Of a stretch of DNA of 46,167 nt, positions 1-9,000 are shown one piece after another. The position numbers and the translations under genes were made by a program. Source of the DNA: an uncultured Porphyromonadaceae bacterium (GTDB lineage Bacteria > Bacteroidota > Bacteroidia > Bacteroidales > Muribaculaceae); assembly GCA_947174235.1 (NCBI GenBank), contig CAMWID010000022.1, positions 1 to 46,167 of the forward strand, written 5' to 3'. A model generated the notes under the pieces. The model was not told the origin of the DNA. It did not search any database and worked only from the letters and a program-made list of their open reading frames with translations. Position 1 is the stretch's first letter; each line of letters begins with the position of its first letter.

Positions 1-54
1 TGCAATTGCTTGTTGCAAAGTTAACAAAACTCGCACAATTAGGCAAATTGGGTG

Positions 55-89
55 GTTTTCCGTTTTCCGTTTTCCGTTTTCTGTTTTCA
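55..89. repeat. Heptanucleotide tandem repeat, five units
   Basis: Five consecutive 7-base units of the form GTTTTCC start at 55, 62, 69, 76 and 83. The first three are identical and the last two differ only in the final base (GTTTTCT, GTTTTCA). Such a tract can vary in length by replication slippage. It lies about 170 bases upstream of the promoter at 256-287, so no direct effect on a gene is evident. Confidence 0.85.
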
Positions 90-255
90 GGTTTGAGGGC
101 GCTGCTTCGCTGTATTCATGTGTGGTTAAAAATTATAACGGAGCGAAAGTATTGCCTCCATAGGACGGAGGGAATAAGCACCTTGATAGCCCCTTGGCTT
201 AACCAATTTTGATGTATTAAAATTCCCTTAAGGCAAACTTTTTGTGTCAGATAAG

Positions 256-287
256 TTGGGATATATGAATATGTTTGGTTAAATTTG
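256..287 (+). promoter_or_regulatory. Bacteroidales-type promoter for the radical SAM operon
   Basis: A TTGG at 256-259, a 20-base spacer and TAAATTTG at 280-287 match the Bacteroidales housekeeping promoter (-33 TTTG-like, -7 TAnnTTTG). Transcription would begin near 294, leaving a leader of about 115 bases before the start codon at 411, and that leader contains the hairpin repeat at 303-358. Confidence 0.7.
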
Positions 288-302
288 CATGTTTACATTT
301 TT

Positions 303-358
303 AGGTCTGATACGCCGGACTGGTCGAGCCAGTCAGACCGGTCGAGCCAGTCAGACCT
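303..358 (+). repeat. Tandem 18-bp repeat forming nested hairpins in the 5' leader
   Basis: Two exact 18-base copies of GGTCGAGCCAGTCAGACC occupy 322-339 and 340-357. GACTGG at 318-323 pairs with CCAGTC at 329-334 around a TCGAG loop. AGGTCTGA at 303-310 can pair with TCAGACCT at 351-358 or, less one base, with the equivalent arm of the first copy. The RNA could therefore adopt alternative folds between the promoter and the radical SAM start codon. There is no T-run, so it is not a simple terminator. Confidence 0.8.
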
Positions 359-410
359 ATAAATTCTCTCCTTCCAACAATTAACCATAAACTCTCAATC
401 CGTTATAATC

Positions 411-1199
411 ATGCCAAAAGATCAGACAGTCCTGTTTCATTCAACAATATTCGGACCGGTGCACAGCCGTCGGCTTGGAGTCTCGTTAGGAGTCAACCTG
501 AGTCCTGACGATGGCAAGGTATGCTCGTTCGATTGCGTATATTGCGAGGCGGGATATAATTCACAAGGTCCCGGCACTACGGGTCTCCCTTCACGGGAGA
601 AAGTAAAACTTCAGCTCCGCGACAAACTTTCATTTATGAAATCAGCGGGAGACCCGCTTGACGTGATCACCTTTTCCGGAAACGGGGAACCGACTTTGAA
701 TCCGGATTTTCCGGGAATCATTGATGATGTGATCGCGCTGCGTGATGAGTTTTATCCCGGTGCGAAAGTGTCTGTGCTGACCAACTCCACCCGGATCTTT
801 ACCCGGGAAGTAGCTGAAGCGTTGAGGAAGGTTGACAACAATATCCTAAAGCTTGATTCCGCGGTAGAACGGACAATGCGTCTGATAGACCAGCCGACGT
901 CAAAGGAATTTACAGTGGAACGCGTAGTCCGGGGATTGAAAGAATTCTCCGGAACCGGAATCATCCAGACTATGATGCTGAGGGGAGAACATGGAGGGAT
1001 GACGGTAGACAACACTACGCCGGAAGAGGTAGATGCCCTCATAGCCGCGTACAAAGAGATCAAACCGAGGGAAATCATGCTCTACAGCCTTGACCGTTCC
1101 ACTCCGGAAGAACGACTCCGGAAAGTGGAAAAACCGGAGCTTGAAAAGATAGGGAGGCGAATAGAGGACGCCACCGGAATAAAGGTACAGGTAAATTAG
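411..1199 (+). CDS. Radical SAM family protein (COG0731-like Fe-S oxidoreductase)
   Basis: A 262-residue radical SAM enzyme. The 4Fe-4S ligands are Cys38, Cys42 and Cys45 in a C-x3-C-x2-C motif, and the downstream glycine-rich FSGNGEPTL segment fits the SAM-binding part of the barrel. The short length and the N-terminal GPVHSRRLG block resemble the COG0731 group related to the wybutosine enzyme TYW1, but bacteria do not make wybutosine, so the substrate is unknown. It is the first gene of a tight run: the LD-carboxypeptidase begins 4 bases after its stop. The leader contains an unusual repeated hairpin. Family assignment is firm; the reaction is not known. Confidence 0.88.
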   Translation: MPKDQTVLFHSTIFGPVHSRRLGVSLGVNLSPDDGKVCSFDCVYCEAGYNSQGPGTTGLPSREKVKLQLRDKLSFMKSAGDPLDVITFSGNGEPTLNPDFPGIIDDVIALRDEFYPGAKVSVLTNSTRIFTREVAEALRKVDNNILKLDSAVERTMRLIDQPTSKEFTVERVVRGLKEFSGTGIIQTMMLRGEHGGMTVDNTTPEEVDALIAAYKEIKPREIMLYSLDRSTPEERLRKVEKPELEKIGRRIEDATGIKVQVN

Positions 1200-1203
1200 G
1201 AAT

Positions 1204-2127
1204 ATGAAGGTTCCGGACAATTTGAAAAAAGGGGATGTAGTGGCGATTGTATCGCCTGCCACAAAGGTGAAGGAAGAATATGTGGAAGGTGCCGCCGCCT
1301 TTCTTGAGAGGAGAGGTTATGCCGTGAGGATAATGCCGGGAGCGTTGGGTCCATCCGACGGATCGTTCGCTTCGTCAAGGGAACAGCGGGAGGCGGATAT
1401 AAGGAACGCGTTGCTTGATCCGGATGTGAAGGCGATCTTATGCGCGAGGGGAGGATACGGGTGCGTGCATCTTATTTCAGAGATACCTGTCCGCGAGATA
1501 AGGGAAAATCCAAAATGGATCATAGGTTTTTCCGACATATCAGCCCTTCACGCGCTATGGAACAGAGCCGGAGTCATGTCGCTCCATGCGCCCATGGCAA
1601 AGCATCTCACGCTTGAGCCGGCGGATGATGTCTCTACCGTAGCATTGTTCAAGATCCTTGAGGAGGGCGCAAAAATGGATTACAGCGTAGACCCTCATCC
1701 TTTCAACCGGACGGGGATCGGATCCGGAATGCTCAGAGGTGGAAATCTTGCGGTGCTCGGCGGTCTCGCCGGCACTCCCTTCGACATGCTCCGGGTGGAT
1801 GAGGGGGAGGACGTCATCCTTTTCCTGGAGGATATCTCCGAGGCGATCTATGCCGTGGAGAGAATGCTTACGCGCCTTTATCTTTCCGGAACACTTGGCA
1901 GTGTCAAGGGGCTGATTTTAGGTCGTTTCACGGACTACCGTCCGGATCTGAACCACGAGAGTATGGAAAGTATGGCAGACGCGTTGCTCAGCCGTTATGG
2001 CATTTCCGGCATCCCTGTGGCATTTGATTTTCCTACAGGTCACGTCACGCACAATCTTCCAATGATAGAGGGGGCATCCGTGGAACTGTGTGTGGACGCC
2101 GGCAAAGTTACATTAAAGACCATATGA
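1204..2127 (+). CDS. ldcA: Muramoyltetrapeptide LD-carboxypeptidase (peptidase family S66)
   Basis: A 307-residue S66 serine peptidase expected to remove the terminal D-Ala from cytoplasmic murein tetrapeptides during wall recycling. The family triad is visible: nucleophile Ser110 in the GFSD motif, Glu209 in FLED and His280 in FPTGH. The ARGGYG segment near residues 81-86 is also typical. Length matches the family (about 300) and no signal peptide is present, in keeping with a cytoplasmic enzyme. A MccF-type immunity peptidase is the main alternative within S66, but nothing nearby suggests a microcin. It follows the radical SAM gene by 4 bases and precedes the MazG gene by 1 base, so co-transcription is very likely. 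Confidence 0.92.
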   Translation: MKVPDNLKKGDVVAIVSPATKVKEEYVEGAAAFLERRGYAVRIMPGALGPSDGSFASSREQREADIRNALLDPDVKAILCARGGYGCVHLISEIPVREIRENPKWIIGFSDISALHALWNRAGVMSLHAPMAKHLTLEPADDVSTVALFKILEEGAKMDYSVDPHPFNRTGIGSGMLRGGNLAVLGGLAGTPFDMLRVDEGEDVILFLEDISEAIYAVERMLTRLYLSGTLGSVKGLILGRFTDYRPDLNHESMESMADALLSRYGISGIPVAFDFPTGHVTHNLPMIEGASVELCVDAGKVTLKTI

Positions 2128-2128
2128 T

Positions 2129-2446
2129 ATGGGAGAAGTCACGATAAAAGGGGCTCAGAGCCTCGTGGACGAATGGATAAAGACCATAGGGGGAGGATAT
2201 TTCTCAGAACTTACCAATATGGCGTTGCTTACCGAAGAGGTAGGAGAACTGGCGCGCGTGATAGCCAGGGTCTATGGAGATCAGGTAGCCAAACCCGGAG
2301 ATCTTGACAAGAGCCTCCGGGAAGAGCTTGCCGATGTGATGTGGGTGGTGGTCTGCCTCGCCAACCAGACCGGAACCGACCTTACCGAGGCATTCCTGTC
2401 GAGCCTTGATAAAAAGCGGAAGCGGGATAAGGACCGTTTCAAATGA
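2129..2446 (+). CDS. MazG-like nucleotide pyrophosphohydrolase
   Basis: A 105-residue single-domain all-alpha NTP pyrophosphohydrolase. The Mg-binding acidic motifs are EEVGE at 36-40 and EELADV at 65-70, the E-x2-E and E-x2-D pattern of the MazG/dUTPase-like superfamily. Proteins of this size hydrolyse non-canonical or excess nucleoside triphosphates to monophosphates, but the preferred substrate cannot be read from the sequence. It starts 1 base after ldcA and precedes the glycosyltransferase by 34 bases. It is much shorter than the two-domain E. coli MazG, as is usual for stand-alone forms. Confidence 0.88.
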   Translation: MGEVTIKGAQSLVDEWIKTIGGGYFSELTNMALLTEEVGELARVIARVYGDQVAKPGDLDKSLREELADVMWVVVCLANQTGTDLTEAFLSSLDKKRKRDKDRFK

Positions 2447-2480
2447 AATCAGGAAGTATCCCGATAAAAATAGCGAAGAT

Positions 2481-3446
2481 ATGACACGGCTTGCATTGAT
2501 AGTGCCCTGTTTTGAGGAGGAGACAGCTCTCCCCCGCACCCACCGCACCCTTGAGCTATTGCTTATGCGGATGATGGAGGAGAGAATGATCTCGGAAGAG
2601 AGTTTCATTCTCTATGTAGACGACGGGAGCGGAGACGCTACCTGGGATGCCATATCCGCCATCTCCGCAGACAGATCATATTCTGATAGCGCCATACGGA
2701 AGGTACGTGCGTCAGGGATACGGCTAAGCCGGAATTACGGTCATCAGTATGCCCTTTTGGCGGGTATGGAACAAGTTGCCGGGAAATGCGATGCGTGCGT
2801 CACAATCGACGCGGATCTTCAGGATGATCCGGAGGTCATCCCGAATATGATAAGGGCGTATAAGGATGGCGCAGAGGTCGTATATGGGGTGCGGAGCCGC
2901 AGGGAGAATGACGGATGGTTCAAGAAGCATTCCGCCCATGCATATTACCGGCTGTTGAATATTCTCGGAGTGGACTGTGTGTATGATCATGCCGACTACC
3001 GTCTGCTGGGTAGCCGGGCGCTTGAATGTCTGCTCGAATACGGAGAGAGGAATGTGTTTTTACGCGGCATGGTCCCTCTTCTCGGGTTCCGTCAGGAGAA
3101 AGTCTACTATCACCGGGGAGAAAGGAAATTCGGGCACAGCAAATACCCTGTGGGAAAGATGCTCGAGTTTGCGGCTGACGGCGTGACCTCGTTCTCGGTG
3201 ACGCCGGTTAGGATGCTTTTCTGGCTGGGATTGCTTTTCATGCTCACCGCCGTGGGTATGGGCGTATATGTATTCTTCCGATATTTCAACGGTGAGACTA
3301 TCGAGGGATGGACATCGCTCATGCTGTCGATATGGTTCTGTACGGGTATCCTTTTGTTCGGTATGGGGATTCTTGGAGAATACGTGGGGAAGATTTACGT
3401 TGAGGTAAAGAAACGCCCGAGATACAAGGTGGCGGAAAAAATATAG
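2481..3446 (+). CDS. GT2 glycosyltransferase, DPM1/GtrB-like with two C-terminal TM helices
   Basis: I place the start at 2481 (MTRLALIVPC), giving 321 residues. The frame is open back to 2406, but that would add 25 residues of uncharacteristic sequence overlapping the MazG gene. Visible GT-A features are VDDGSGD at 46-52 and the metal-binding DADLQDDP near 110-117. Two hydrophobic helices lie near residues 235-257 and 270-295, followed by a basic tail. This is the layout of polyprenyl-phosphate sugar transferases (GtrB, ArnC, Dpm1 types), which load a sugar onto undecaprenyl phosphate at the inner membrane. The sugar is unknown. It is the last gene of the run and is followed by a strong inverted-repeat terminator. 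Confidence 0.88.
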   Translation: MTRLALIVPCFEEETALPRTHRTLELLLMRMMEERMISEESFILYVDDGSGDATWDAISAISADRSYSDSAIRKVRASGIRLSRNYGHQYALLAGMEQVAGKCDACVTIDADLQDDPEVIPNMIRAYKDGAEVVYGVRSRRENDGWFKKHSAHAYYRLLNILGVDCVYDHADYRLLGSRALECLLEYGERNVFLRGMVPLLGFRQEKVYYHRGERKFGHSKYPVGKMLEFAADGVTSFSVTPVRMLFWLGLLFMLTAVGMGVYVFFRYFNGETIEGWTSLMLSIWFCTGILLFGMGILGEYVGKIYVEVKKRPRYKVAEKI

Positions 3447-3453
3447 CTGATCC

Positions 3454-3510
3454 ATATAACGGCATGCCGGCGAGGGAACGTCAGATTCCTTCGCCGGCAT
3501 GCCGTTATAT
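3454..3510. terminator. Perfect 20-bp inverted repeat between convergent genes
   Basis: Bases 3454-3473 are the exact reverse complement of 3491-3510 (arm ATATAACGGCATGCCGGCGA), and up to five further pairs, including one G-U, can extend the stem inward to 3478/3486. It sits between the stop of the glycosyltransferase at 3446 and the stop of the minus-strand 177-aa gene at 3534, so it probably serves as a bidirectional terminator. A pronounced T-run is lacking; the stem itself is very stable. Confidence 0.8.
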
Positions 3511-3533
3511 GTGTATAAGACCGACCGTGATTG

Positions 3534-4067
3534 CTACAGGAGCTGCAGCAGATGGAGTTCGTCGCGGATCTCCCTTCCGGAGAGATTCCTTTTGCGAGAT
3601 ATTATCCTTGCGAACTCATCAATCGCGGGATGCAGCCTTGGATTGTGAAACAGTCTCCTCATGTGAGCCATCGCGTTGTTGTAGAGGTTTTCTATTTCAT
3701 CCTCTTCAAGTGAACAGGTGTCTTTCCCTTCCTTCTCCACTTCTGAGAAGATATCGTTAAGGAGCTCTTCGGGAGTCTCCTCTTTCATTCTCACGACCGA
3801 ACGCGCCATGACATTCGAGAGCGCCATTGCGGTTATGGTGTGAAAATTCTGGACAAGATTGTCCCAGGTCGCCTTCGGAGAAATGGATGGAGACCCCTGG
3901 AAATAGAACTCATGAGAAAATTCCACCATGGGTCCGTCAGAATCAAGACTGATCTCCACCACACGGTCAATGGCTCTGAGAGAGGCGAGGGAAATTACCA
4001 TACCGGCGAGTCCGTATGCCCTGTCGTCTTCATTAAGATATGCCAAAGTCAATTTCTGCTGGCTCAT
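3534..4067 (-). CDS. Conserved-looking protein of unknown function, 177 aa
   Basis: I do not recognise a family. The protein is soluble, without signal peptide or membrane segment. The N-terminal third (residues 1-65) has alternating hydrophobic stretches and acidic residues suggestive of beta structure. The remainder is helical, with a Glu-rich segment around residues 95-125 and a basic C-terminal end (ISRKRNLSGREIRDELHLL). It lies 90 bases downstream of the beta-barrel gene on the same strand, so it may be the last member of that operon. A -7-like TAACTTTG at 4083-4076 could give a nearly leaderless separate transcript. Codon use looks like that of the neighbours. Confidence 0.8.
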   Translation of the reverse strand: MSQQKLTLAYLNEDDRAYGLAGMVISLASLRAIDRVVEISLDSDGPMVEFSHEFYFQGSPSISPKATWDNLVQNFHTITAMALSNVMARSVVRMKEETPEELLNDIFSEVEKEGKDTCSLEEDEIENLYNNAMAHMRRLFHNPRLHPAIDEFARIISRKRNLSGREIRDELHLLQLL

Positions 4068-4096
4068 ATTGCTATCAAAGTTATTTCATGTAATCG

Positions 4097-4120
4097 GGGG
4101 GATCCGCCGGGATCCACCCC
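4097..4120. other. GGATCC-based intergenic hairpin
   Basis: Between the beta-barrel gene and the 177-aa gene, GGGGGATCC at 4097-4105 can pair with GGATCC-a-CCCC at 4109-4120, giving a stem of about ten pairs with one bulged base and a tiny loop. There is no T-run on either strand. It may be an RNA stability or partial-termination element that lowers expression of the 177-aa gene; this role is inference. Confidence 0.5.
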
Positions 4121-4157
4121 TGTCTAATTAATTCAACGACGGTGAGTGCGTTTTAGT

Positions 4158-6041
4158 TTAAAAAAGCACCTTTAATCCGGCGGCGAAAGTTATGCCTTGC
4201 ACCGGGAGCATCGGAAGCACCTCGTCTTTACGGTTCAGTAAGTTGTCTGCCTGCATCCATATAGAGAATGAATCGGAGAAATCCCATGAAGCGGCAAGGT
4301 TCAGAAGGGAAAGATCCGCGAGGTTCATGCCGCACAGAGTCCCTTTGGGTCCTGCGCCGGTCACTCCGGCGTCAGGCAGGTCGGTCACGGCACGGGTATA
4401 TATGCGTCTTTTGCCACGGTAATCGAATCCTGCTGATATCCTCAGCTGGCTGACCGGCTTTACAGTGGCGTCGATATCCACAGTCACTTTAGGACGGTCG
4501 TAGCCGTTGAAGTATCCCTTTTCGCCGTTCTGTGGTTGAGCCGATGCTTTCGCCTTGAAAGAGAATACCTCCGAGGGGTTGAAAGAAATGTATCCACCCA
4601 CGCTGACACCATTAAGGTTTATGCCGTCGGAGTCAAGGGAATAGAGCATTCTGTCGCGGCTTGTGATCTGCGAGTCTCCGTCAATGCCGGGGACAGGCGC
4701 GCCTCCATAGTTCATCCATGCCTGATACCACCCTCCGAGCGGGACGTTTTTACTTGACCTGAAGCTCCCTTCCACGCCGAGGGAAAATCCGGAGAACGGA
4801 CCTACGTTAAAGCCTAAGGTAGCGTCTATAGGAGTGTAGGTGGGGCGTGTGCCCGCCAATGCCGGCATCATATAATAGTCGTATTGATAGAGGGCTGCGA
4901 GAGTGTTTAGCCTGCTTCCTCCGAGAATATTGAGAAACATTCCGAACTGCCCTGTCTGAAGCGCGAATTTCACGTCAGGAGCGATGTGGAACAGTGAGTA
5001 TCTGTTGCCGTCGGGTCCGGCGTTGAATGCAAGATCCACGTCAGCACCAAGACGAATCTCTATCAGATCTCGGTTGAAACGATAATAAGGGGTAAGAGTG
5101 AGCATCCCGTAATTGTCAGGGCGGTTGAGGGTGTATTCCCTTGTCCCCGCGCCCCGGTCATAAGTGAACACATTTTCCGGACCACCGTATACCAGCACAT
5201 TAAGGTCTGCGTCCATTCCTATCGAGCTTCCGTTGTCCCATGGCATCCTGATACCTCCGGATAGCTCTATGTCGGTCTCACGGTTCCCTTTGGCTTTACC
5301 TCCACCCCATTCCACCGGGAGTGGCAAGGCGCGGTATGCGAAGTGCCGCACACGGGCGGACGCGCGATAAGACATGCCGGAAGAGGGTGAGATGAGCGAC
5401 ATCCAGTCAAGTTTCAGCGAGAAGTCGTTGAGAGTCTGTTCCGGAGCCTTTACAGATTCTTCAGGTGCGGGGAGAGGATTGAAGATGCCGTAATAATTGA
5501 AGCAGCCGACGTGATAATCGATAGCCGCGTCAAGGCGTCCGTATCCCTTCACCACATGTGAGGCATAAAATCCTATTGACTCATCGTAGCGGAACTGTGT
5601 CACGTCGGCGGTCTCTTCCGACAATTTCGGTTTCCAAAGAGAAGTGGAATTATGCTGCAGCCTTATTCCGGCGAGAGTCGAAGCGTTGTCGACAAACCTG
5701 TATCCGGCGCTCAAAGTGGAGTTGAGCCATGATCCTACACCAAGTTCAAGGTATCCCGGATTTCGGGACACCGACCTGTATGATCCCCAACCGGTGGCAG
5801 GCATGGTCATAAGAGAGGGAGAGAAAGCCGCTTCCACCCCACCGCTCTCATAGTCGAGAGGAACGATCCCGAGAGAAGGATTTATGGCTTTGGGGAACAT
5901 GTTTATCCGGTCTACCCTGATAATTTCCGGCACATACTTACCTTCCACGCTGATCGACTCGTGGAGCTGCGCCCCGGCGGGAATGGATCCCATAAAAGAT
6001 AGAGAGAGAGCCGCGCCCAAATATAATTTATTCAAAGTCAT
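4158..6041 (-). CDS. Outer-membrane beta-barrel protein, TonB-receptor-like, without obvious plug
   Basis: A 627-residue exported protein. A signal peptide is clear (residues 1-24, Lys at 4, hydrophobic core, cleavage after AGA). Mature sequence begins with a short HESISVEGKY segment and then many alternating aromatic/polar strands such as LELGVGSW and LRISAGFDYRGKRRIY. It ends in a strand with terminal Phe (AAGLKVLF), typical of outer-membrane barrels. I see no carboxypeptidase-regulatory domain and no convincing TonB plug, so it is barrel-like rather than a classical receptor. It starts 21 bases after the stop of the 1017-aa TPR gene, indicating a shared transcript and probably a shared envelope function. 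Substrate unknown. Confidence 0.85.
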   Translation of the reverse strand: MTLNKLYLGAALSLSFMGSIPAGAQLHESISVEGKYVPEIIRVDRINMFPKAINPSLGIVPLDYESGGVEAAFSPSLMTMPATGWGSYRSVSRNPGYLELGVGSWLNSTLSAGYRFVDNASTLAGIRLQHNSTSLWKPKLSEETADVTQFRYDESIGFYASHVVKGYGRLDAAIDYHVGCFNYYGIFNPLPAPEESVKAPEQTLNDFSLKLDWMSLISPSSGMSYRASARVRHFAYRALPLPVEWGGGKAKGNRETDIELSGGIRMPWDNGSSIGMDADLNVLVYGGPENVFTYDRGAGTREYTLNRPDNYGMLTLTPYYRFNRDLIEIRLGADVDLAFNAGPDGNRYSLFHIAPDVKFALQTGQFGMFLNILGGSRLNTLAALYQYDYYMMPALAGTRPTYTPIDATLGFNVGPFSGFSLGVEGSFRSSKNVPLGGWYQAWMNYGGAPVPGIDGDSQITSRDRMLYSLDSDGINLNGVSVGGYISFNPSEVFSFKAKASAQPQNGEKGYFNGYDRPKVTVDIDATVKPVSQLRISAGFDYRGKRRIYTRAVTDLPDAGVTGAGPKGTLCGMNLADLSLLNLAASWDFSDSFSIWMQADNLLNRKDEVLPMLPVQGITFAAGLKVLF

Positions 6042-6062
6042 GTCTAATAGGTATGTTAGAAA

Positions 6063-9000
6063 TTATTTCCAGTTGTCAAGCCGAGTGGCGATCATATCGT
6101 GAATATCAAGCTCCTTGCCGGGATAATTGTCGCGAAGGCTCTTAAGATATTCTATCGCGAGATAATCCTTTTTCTTTGCATGATAAACGTCGGCGAGAGC
6201 AATGAATCCCCTGGCGAGCCAGTATTCATGTGGCGACCCGGCGTCAGTAAATTCCGTCAGCACTTTCTCCGCGGCATTTACATCACCGTTGTCGATGTAA
6301 TGCTGTCCGAGAATTACCGCCGCTTTCGCTCCGGAAATGCTTTTTGGATTTCCGGCGAGACTTGCGAGCATTTTGGTGGCTTCATTCGCATCTCCGCTTT
6401 TAAGCATGGCTGAAGCCTCGTAAAACTCCGCCTCCTCGATCTGGTCGGCGGAAAGACCGCCGCTGTTTTTGACAAGCGCGGCATACCTCATGCGTTCGGA
6501 ATCATTGTCGGAATTGCGCATGATCCCCGCATATGCGTCGGCAAGATAATCGTTTCCGCCACGTTTTTCCAGTTCCCGGTATGTGTCAAGGGTTTCCTTT
6601 CTTGCGGCGGCTCCTTTTGTCTCGAGGATTTCCGCTTTCATAAGGAGAGCTTCGGGAATCTGCGGAGAGTCTGCCCTTCTGGCTATAAGAGTTTCAAGAG
6701 CACGCAGCGCGCCATCGGTATCCTCGGTTTCATCCTTGCCTGTGGCGATGTCGAGCAGCGCCTGCGCGAGATAGCGTCCGTTGGGATAGTCTTCCACATA
6801 CTTTTCGAGGAGCGCGATGTTGGTAATATCCGCCGCATATGCGGTTTCGGCTCCTTCAAAAGAGAGGGTCTCCATCTCGGAAGCGTCGATCTGAGGCGCG
6901 TCAGGCACAGAGCGGAGGAACGATGCATATTCAGTCAGACCACCGTTGGCTGCATAATACCTTCTGAGGTCATCATTAGCGAGCGAAGCCTCTTCGCTCG
7001 AAGGCCATTTGGCGATCACCTCCTTATAGGTCTCCTCAGCTTTCGACGGATTCCCGGCTTCCATATACGTTATGGCAAGGTTGAGCATCCCTTTTCTTGC
7101 CTGTGCGCTTTGTTTGTAAGACTTTCTGAGCTGTTCAAAAGCTTCCACGGCTTTTGAGGTATCGCCAAGACCGGCATATGTCTGACCTTTTTCAAGGAGA
7201 GCGTTCGGCAGCCATTTCGATCCCGGAAACTCAGAGGGCATTGCCGAGAGTTCCGACAGCTTTCTCTTGATGTCACCGTCGAGCCCATACATCACGGCAC
7301 GTCTGAAAGTGGCGTAATCCCGGTCTTGCGCGTTGTTGTCGATGGCGACGGAATAATTCTTCAGAGCCTGTCTGTAGTTGCCGGAGTAATATTGGGCGTC
7401 AGCCATTCTGATGGTTGCGTCATCCCTCAGACGGAGAGGAAGTTCGGGATTTGACCTCAACGCGTCGCGGAAAGATTCAGCCGCCTGGCTGTAGTTGTCA
7501 GCCATAAGCTGCGCGTAAGCGAGATTATACAGTGCGAGAGAGCGGTTCTCCCCTCTTCTGTCGGCGTTCAGATAGGCGCGGTATGCCTTTTCCGCCTCTT
7601 GATATTTCCCGAGGGCGTAGCAAGCATCGCCGAGCCAGAGGTTTGACTGCGCCTGAACCTGCCTGTCGGAATTGATGGACACCGCCTGTGCCAGATAATC
7701 GCGGGCGGCTGAAGGGCGGTTGTTTGCCATACATTGCATTCCGAGTTCATACAATGTTTTCTGTTTGGCGGCGATCACTTTAGCCGACGGGTTCGAGATC
7801 CTGTTGATGCTTGCGAGCGCGTTGGCGTAATCCTTCTCGTTGAAATATGCTGTCGCGAGATATTCCTCCACCTGCGGCGCGTAATGCGAATAAGGGAATT
7901 GCTGAAGGAATCCCTGTAGCAAAGGGATTGAAGAACTGAAAGGGATGTTTCCTCCGCGAGTACGAGCCGCGATATAATTAAACATCGCGGTTTCGGTGAC
8001 ATTTCTGTCAAAATTCATTTTGGAAGCTTTCTCGAAAGATATGGCAGCCGCGTTGGGATCCCCTTCCCTTACGGCTATCTGTCCGAGATAAAGATATGCG
8101 CTCTGTGCGATATCATTGTTCAGGTCGGTGAGCGACGCGAAGCGGTCGCGCGCCTTGTCGTATTCACCCTCTCTGTAGTCGACAACGCCGAGAGCATATA
8201 CCGCGTCTGCGGCTGGAGAGATGTCAGCGGTATTGACGTATCTTGTCAGGAATGTCTCCGCATTTTCATATTCCCCTTGTTTGAAGTATGAAAGTCCGAC
8301 AATCCTCTCAGTCTCCGGTACAAGCTCATCGACAGGGTTGTCTTCGAGTAGTCTTTTTCCCATCGAGATCGCGCGGTCATACATTCCCCTTGTATAATCG
8401 ATCTGGGCAAGATAATATTGCGGGGCTATCCCTTCGTTGTTTTTGTCGTCCATTCTGTCCGCCACCTGAGAGAATCCGGAGTAAGCCTTGTCATAATCTC
8501 CCTCCACATAATCCAGATAGGCGATATAATAATCGGCGGCAAGATTGAACTTGCGGTTGTCGCGGAGTTGTGAGAAAATAGGTCTCGCCTCGGCATATTC
8601 TCCACATTTTATCATGGAGAGGGCTTTGCGGTAATCGTAAAGAGGTCTGTCGGCAGGATTGATTCGGTCATAATCAATCTCGCGGTATGCGGCGAGAGCA
8701 TTTGCGAAACGGTGGGCGAAGAAGAAATAGTCGGCAGCTGCAAGCCTCGCGGGGATTGCCTGAGGAGAAGCGGGATAAGATTCCGCAAATTCCCGCAAGA
8801 GATCCACGCAATCCGCCTCTCCGCGTTGGTAAAGGGCGAGAGCGAGCAGATAAGTGAAATCCTCCCGATCCTGAGAAGACAGGTCGACACCCTGGGTGTC
8901 AATGTGTCTCAGCTGGTCGATCACTCCGGCGAAATTTCCGTTGGAAAGCATTATTCTTGCCCTTTCGAGGTATCCTGCGGCGAGAGGGCTCATTCTGTCT

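Larger units (their letters stand above)
1..410. other. AT-rich non-coding left end
   Basis: I see no convincing gene here. A 68-codon open frame at 6-212 has low-complexity, Phe/Leu-rich content, runs through a heptamer microsatellite and has no recognisable family. The stretch holds a heptanucleotide repeat, a Bacteroidales-type promoter and a repeated hairpin that would lie in the leader of the radical SAM operon; these are listed separately. Confidence 0.6.

Noticed and set aside
6..212. 68-codon open frame at the left end
   Set aside because: Its sequence runs through the heptamer microsatellite, has low complexity and no recognisable domain or promoter placement; treated as non-coding.
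2406..2480. Upstream extension of the glycosyltransferase frame
   Set aside because: The extra 25 residues overlap the MazG gene and are unlike GT2 N-termini; the family start fits the ATG at 2481.
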